The position numbers and the translations under genes are program-made. Under the pieces are notes generated by a model, which saw only the letters and a program-made list of their open reading frames with translations, was not told where the DNA came from and ran no database searches. Shown here in pieces: positions 5,231 to 6,960 of a stretch of DNA of 6,960 nucleotides (the stretch's first letter is position 1; every line of letters begins with the position of its first letter). Origin of the DNA: an uncultured Cryptobacterium sp. Its GTDB lineage: Bacteria > Actinomycetota > Coriobacteriia > Coriobacteriales > Eggerthellaceae. The stretch is taken from assembly GCA_900554685.1 (NCBI GenBank), contig USIG01000093.1, forward strand, positions 1 to 6,960, given 5' to 3'.

Positions 5231-5289
5231 TGAATGTTCTTGACTGAATGTCCTTAATGGCTGAATGTTCTTAATGACTGAATGCTCTT
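5231..5289 (+). repeat. Four copies of TGAATGYYCTT with 14-17-bp period
   Basis: TGAATGTTCTT (5231-5241), TGAATGTCCTT (5245-5255), TGAATGTTCTT (5262-5272) and TGAATGCTCTT (5279-5289) are spaced 14, 17 and 17 bp apart. They follow the tandem hairpins directly and lie about 100-155 bp upstream of recN. They could be a tandem binding site or the result of replication slippage. Confidence 0.7.
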
Positions 5290-5385
5290 AAAAGGACGAT
5301 TTATCAGGTACGCAGTAAAAAAGAGAGCCATCCCAAAAGGATGCTTAAAATTGCTTGGATAAAGCAGGATATAAAGGGGATTTTC

Positions 5386-6960
5386 ATGATTGATGAAATC
5401 CATATTTGCGATGTCGCCCTTATCCACGAAGCACACTTTGCGCCCAGCGAAGGACTTACGGTTATAACGGGAGAAACAGGTACGGGCAAAACCGCCTTGC
5501 TTAATGCTCTTAAGCTTCTTGTGGGGGAACGATCTGATGCAAGTCTTGTTCGCGAAGGCTGCGATGAACTTCGCGTTGAAGGACGTTTTTTCTTCGACGG
5601 GGAAGATGATGGCGTGGTGGCAACACGACGCGTGGGAATGCAGGGTCGATCGCGAGTGAGCATTGATGGGTCTTTGGCTTCGGTAAAAGAACTGGCAGCT
5701 CGCATTGGAACCCATGTTGATCTGTGCGGGCAGCACGAGCATCAGCATTTGCTGTCTTCGGCCTATCAGCGCAAGTTGCTTGATGCGTGGGCAGGCGATA
5801 AGGTTTTGCCTTTTTTGAAAACGTATCAATCCTGTTTTTCTGCGACGGAGGCGGCCCAGGCGGAATTGAAGCGACTTCTTGACCTTGAATCCGCTGATAG
5901 TGTAGAACTTGACCGTGCGCGATTTGCGCTTGAACAGATTAACGCCGTGGATCCCCAGGAAGGCGAATATGAAGATTTGCAGGCGCTTTTGCCTCGTTTG
6001 GAGCATGCTGAAATGTTACTGAGCGAATCAGCTGCCGCCCAGTCTTCCATCAGTGGTTCAGGGGGAGCGCTTGAAAAGCTTGATGAAGCCCTTTCGGCTC
6101 TAGAACGAATTGCCTCAGTTGATGCAAGCATTGAAGAGCAAACAGCACTTGTTCGAGAGGCCTATTTTAATCTTGAAGAAGTAGGGCGCAGCATGGCCAC
6201 CTATCGCGATCAGGTGGATTATTCTGCCGACGAGCTGGAAGAAGCTCAAAATCGCATGGCAGCATTGCAGGGGCTTATGCGCGGATTTGGTCCTCGTATG
6301 GAAGAGGTGTTTGAGCATCGCGCCCAATATGAAGAACGACTTGCAGAATACGAGGGTAGAGATGAGCTGATTGCGCAGGCGCGTACTCGTCTTGACGAAG
6401 CTGAAGCGGCGCTGCAAAAGGCTGCCGATGATCTGAAAAGAGCGCGTGCTGGGGTGATCCCTAAGTTTTTGGCACAGGTGCAAGTGCAAATGGCTCGTTT
6501 GGAGATGGGATCGGCAAAGCTTGAAGCTCCTTTGGTTGATCTCGAGCGAGATCAGTGGGATACGTGGGGTCCTCATACGTGTGAATTTTTGTATGCCGCA
6601 GGTGAGGGTATGAAGCCCCAACGTTTGCAAAAAATTGCTTCCGGTGGCGAAATGAGCCGTATAATGCTTGCGCTTAAGGTGGTATTGGGATCAAATGATG
6701 CGGTCGATACGCTTGTGTTTGACGAGATAGATGCAGGCGTGGGCGGTTCAACGGCGCGTTCTCTTGCAGAAGTATTGCTCGATCTTTCGAAAACGCATCA
6801 GGTGATTGTGGTTACTCACCTTCCGCAGGTTGCGGTATGCGGGGATGTTCATTATGTGGTAACCAAACAGGGTAAGGACCACCCCGAGACTAACCTTTCA
6901 AAGCTTTTGGGCGATGAGCGCGTCGAAGAAATTGCGCGCATGCTTTCAGGAGAAGTAAAT
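5386..6960 (+). CDS. recN: DNA repair protein RecN, C terminus cut by the window edge
   Basis: RecN is an SMC-like ATPase that gathers broken DNA ends in the cytosol during double-strand-break repair by homologous recombination. The window shows 525 residues, and the family usually has about 550-570, so only the last few dozen are missing. It starts MIDEIHICDVALI, typical of RecN. The Walker A is GETGTGKT (29-36), with T where GAGKS or GTGKS is often seen. The Q-loop region is CGQHEHQHLL (114-123). Residues from about 145 to 390 are charged and heptad-rich, the expected coiled-coil arms. The ABC signature is ASGGEMSR (418-425), the Walker B is VFDEIDAGVGG (444-454), and the H-loop is VTHLPQVAV (476-484). 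AAGGGGA (5374-5380) sits 5 nt before the ATG. An in-frame ATG at 5341 has no properly spaced ribosome site. In many actinobacteria a NAD kinase precedes recN, but here recN stands alone after a repeat-rich spacer. Confidence 0.95.
   Translation, partial: MIDEIHICDVALIHEAHFAPSEGLTVITGETGTGKTALLNALKLLVGERSDASLVREGCDELRVEGRFFFDGEDDGVVATRRVGMQGRSRVSIDGSLASVKELAARIGTHVDLCGQHEHQHLLSSAYQRKLLDAWAGDKVLPFLKTYQSCFSATEAAQAELKRLLDLESADSVELDRARFALEQINAVDPQEGEYEDLQALLPRLEHAEMLLSESAAAQSSISGSGGALEKLDEALSALERIASVDASIEEQTALVREAYFNLEEVGRSMATYRDQVDYSADELEEAQNRMAALQGLMRGFGPRMEEVFEHRAQYEERLAEYEGRDELIAQARTRLDEAEAALQKAADDLKRARAGVIPKFLAQVQVQMARLEMGSAKLEAPLVDLERDQWDTWGPHTCEFLYAAGEGMKPQRLQKIASGGEMSRIMLALKVVLGSNDAVDTLVFDEIDAGVGGSTARSLAEVLLDLSKTHQVIVVTHLPQVAVCGDVHYVVTKQGKDHPETNLSKLLGDERVEEIARMLSGEVN

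Larger units (their letters stand above)
5021..5385 (+). other. recN upstream spacer, no supported gene
   Basis: This long spacer before recN carries the repeats listed separately at 5118-5207 and 5231-5289. An 11-codon frame at 5060-5095 (ATG to TGA) has AAGAAGAG just upstream, but nothing else supports it. Near the 3' end CATCC-CAAAA-GGATG (about 5329-5343) forms a small hairpin 40-odd bases before recN. No confident recN promoter was found. Confidence 0.45.

Noticed and set aside
5085..5243. Small coding gene through the twin 45-nt repeats
   Set aside because: The frame that reads LSEKM repeats is interrupted by TAG at 5163-5165 and has no good start or ribosome site. It is kept only as a possible relic.
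5254..6006. 250-codon open frame on the minus strand over the recN start
   Set aside because: It lies antisense to the clear recN coding region, its translation has no recognisable domain, and it is a shadow frame.
6115..6630. 171-codon minus-strand frame inside recN
   Set aside because: It is antisense to the RecN coiled-coil coding region, with composition typical of a shadow frame.

Overview
This is a bacterial chromosomal segment of roughly 50% G+C with ordinary housekeeping content. From the left it holds the 5' end of an RNase P RNA gene on the minus strand, a thiamine block on the plus strand (thiamine pyrophosphokinase, TPP riboswitch, thiC, thiD), a convergent CCA tRNA nucleotidyltransferase on the minus strand, and a plus-strand recN cut by the right edge. 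The short ThiC, the HD-domain CCA enzyme, strong AAGGAGG/AAGGGG ribosome sites and moderate G+C suggest a Gram-positive-type anaerobe. My best guess is the Coriobacteriia (Eggerthellaceae or Cryptobacterium-like). That is an inference from memory of protein flavour, not a demonstrated placement.

Layout. 1-86 (-): rnpB 5' part with an extended -10 promoter. 87-217: divergent spacer with a perfect 14-bp palindrome. 218-895 (+): thiamine pyrophosphokinase. 896-1157: leader with hairpins, -10-like tandem repeats and a THI-box (TPP) riboswitch whose conserved 3' end is also the thiC ribosome binding site. 1158-2486 (+): thiC. 2487-2597: spacer with a 30-nt-period repeat. 2598-3389 (+): thiD. 3374-3533: six copies of a CATACGGCGGCTAAGCT repeat running from the thiD stop to the cca stop. 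3527-4918 (-): cca. 4919-5385: a 460-bp spacer with a 22-bp-period tandem repeat at the cca promoter, a terminator-like hairpin, two tandem 45-nt hairpin units with compensatory changes, and four TGAATG repeats. 5386 to the end (+): recN.

How the genes work together. ThiC converts the purine intermediate AIR to HMP-P and ThiD phosphorylates HMP-P to HMP-PP. Thiamine pyrophosphokinase makes TPP directly from salvaged thiamine. TPP then feeds back on thiC, and probably on thiD through the shared transcript, by way of the riboswitch. The kinase lies upstream of the riboswitch and so escapes that control in cis. ThiE, ThiG and ThiL functions are not in the window. cca and recN are unrelated to thiamine.

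Nothing here is a clearly new multi-gene system. The unexplained signal is in the spacers. Each of the four larger plus-strand-gene spacers carries short direct repeats. The most notable is the pair of hairpins at 5127-5195, where every substitution between the copies preserves the 9-bp stem.
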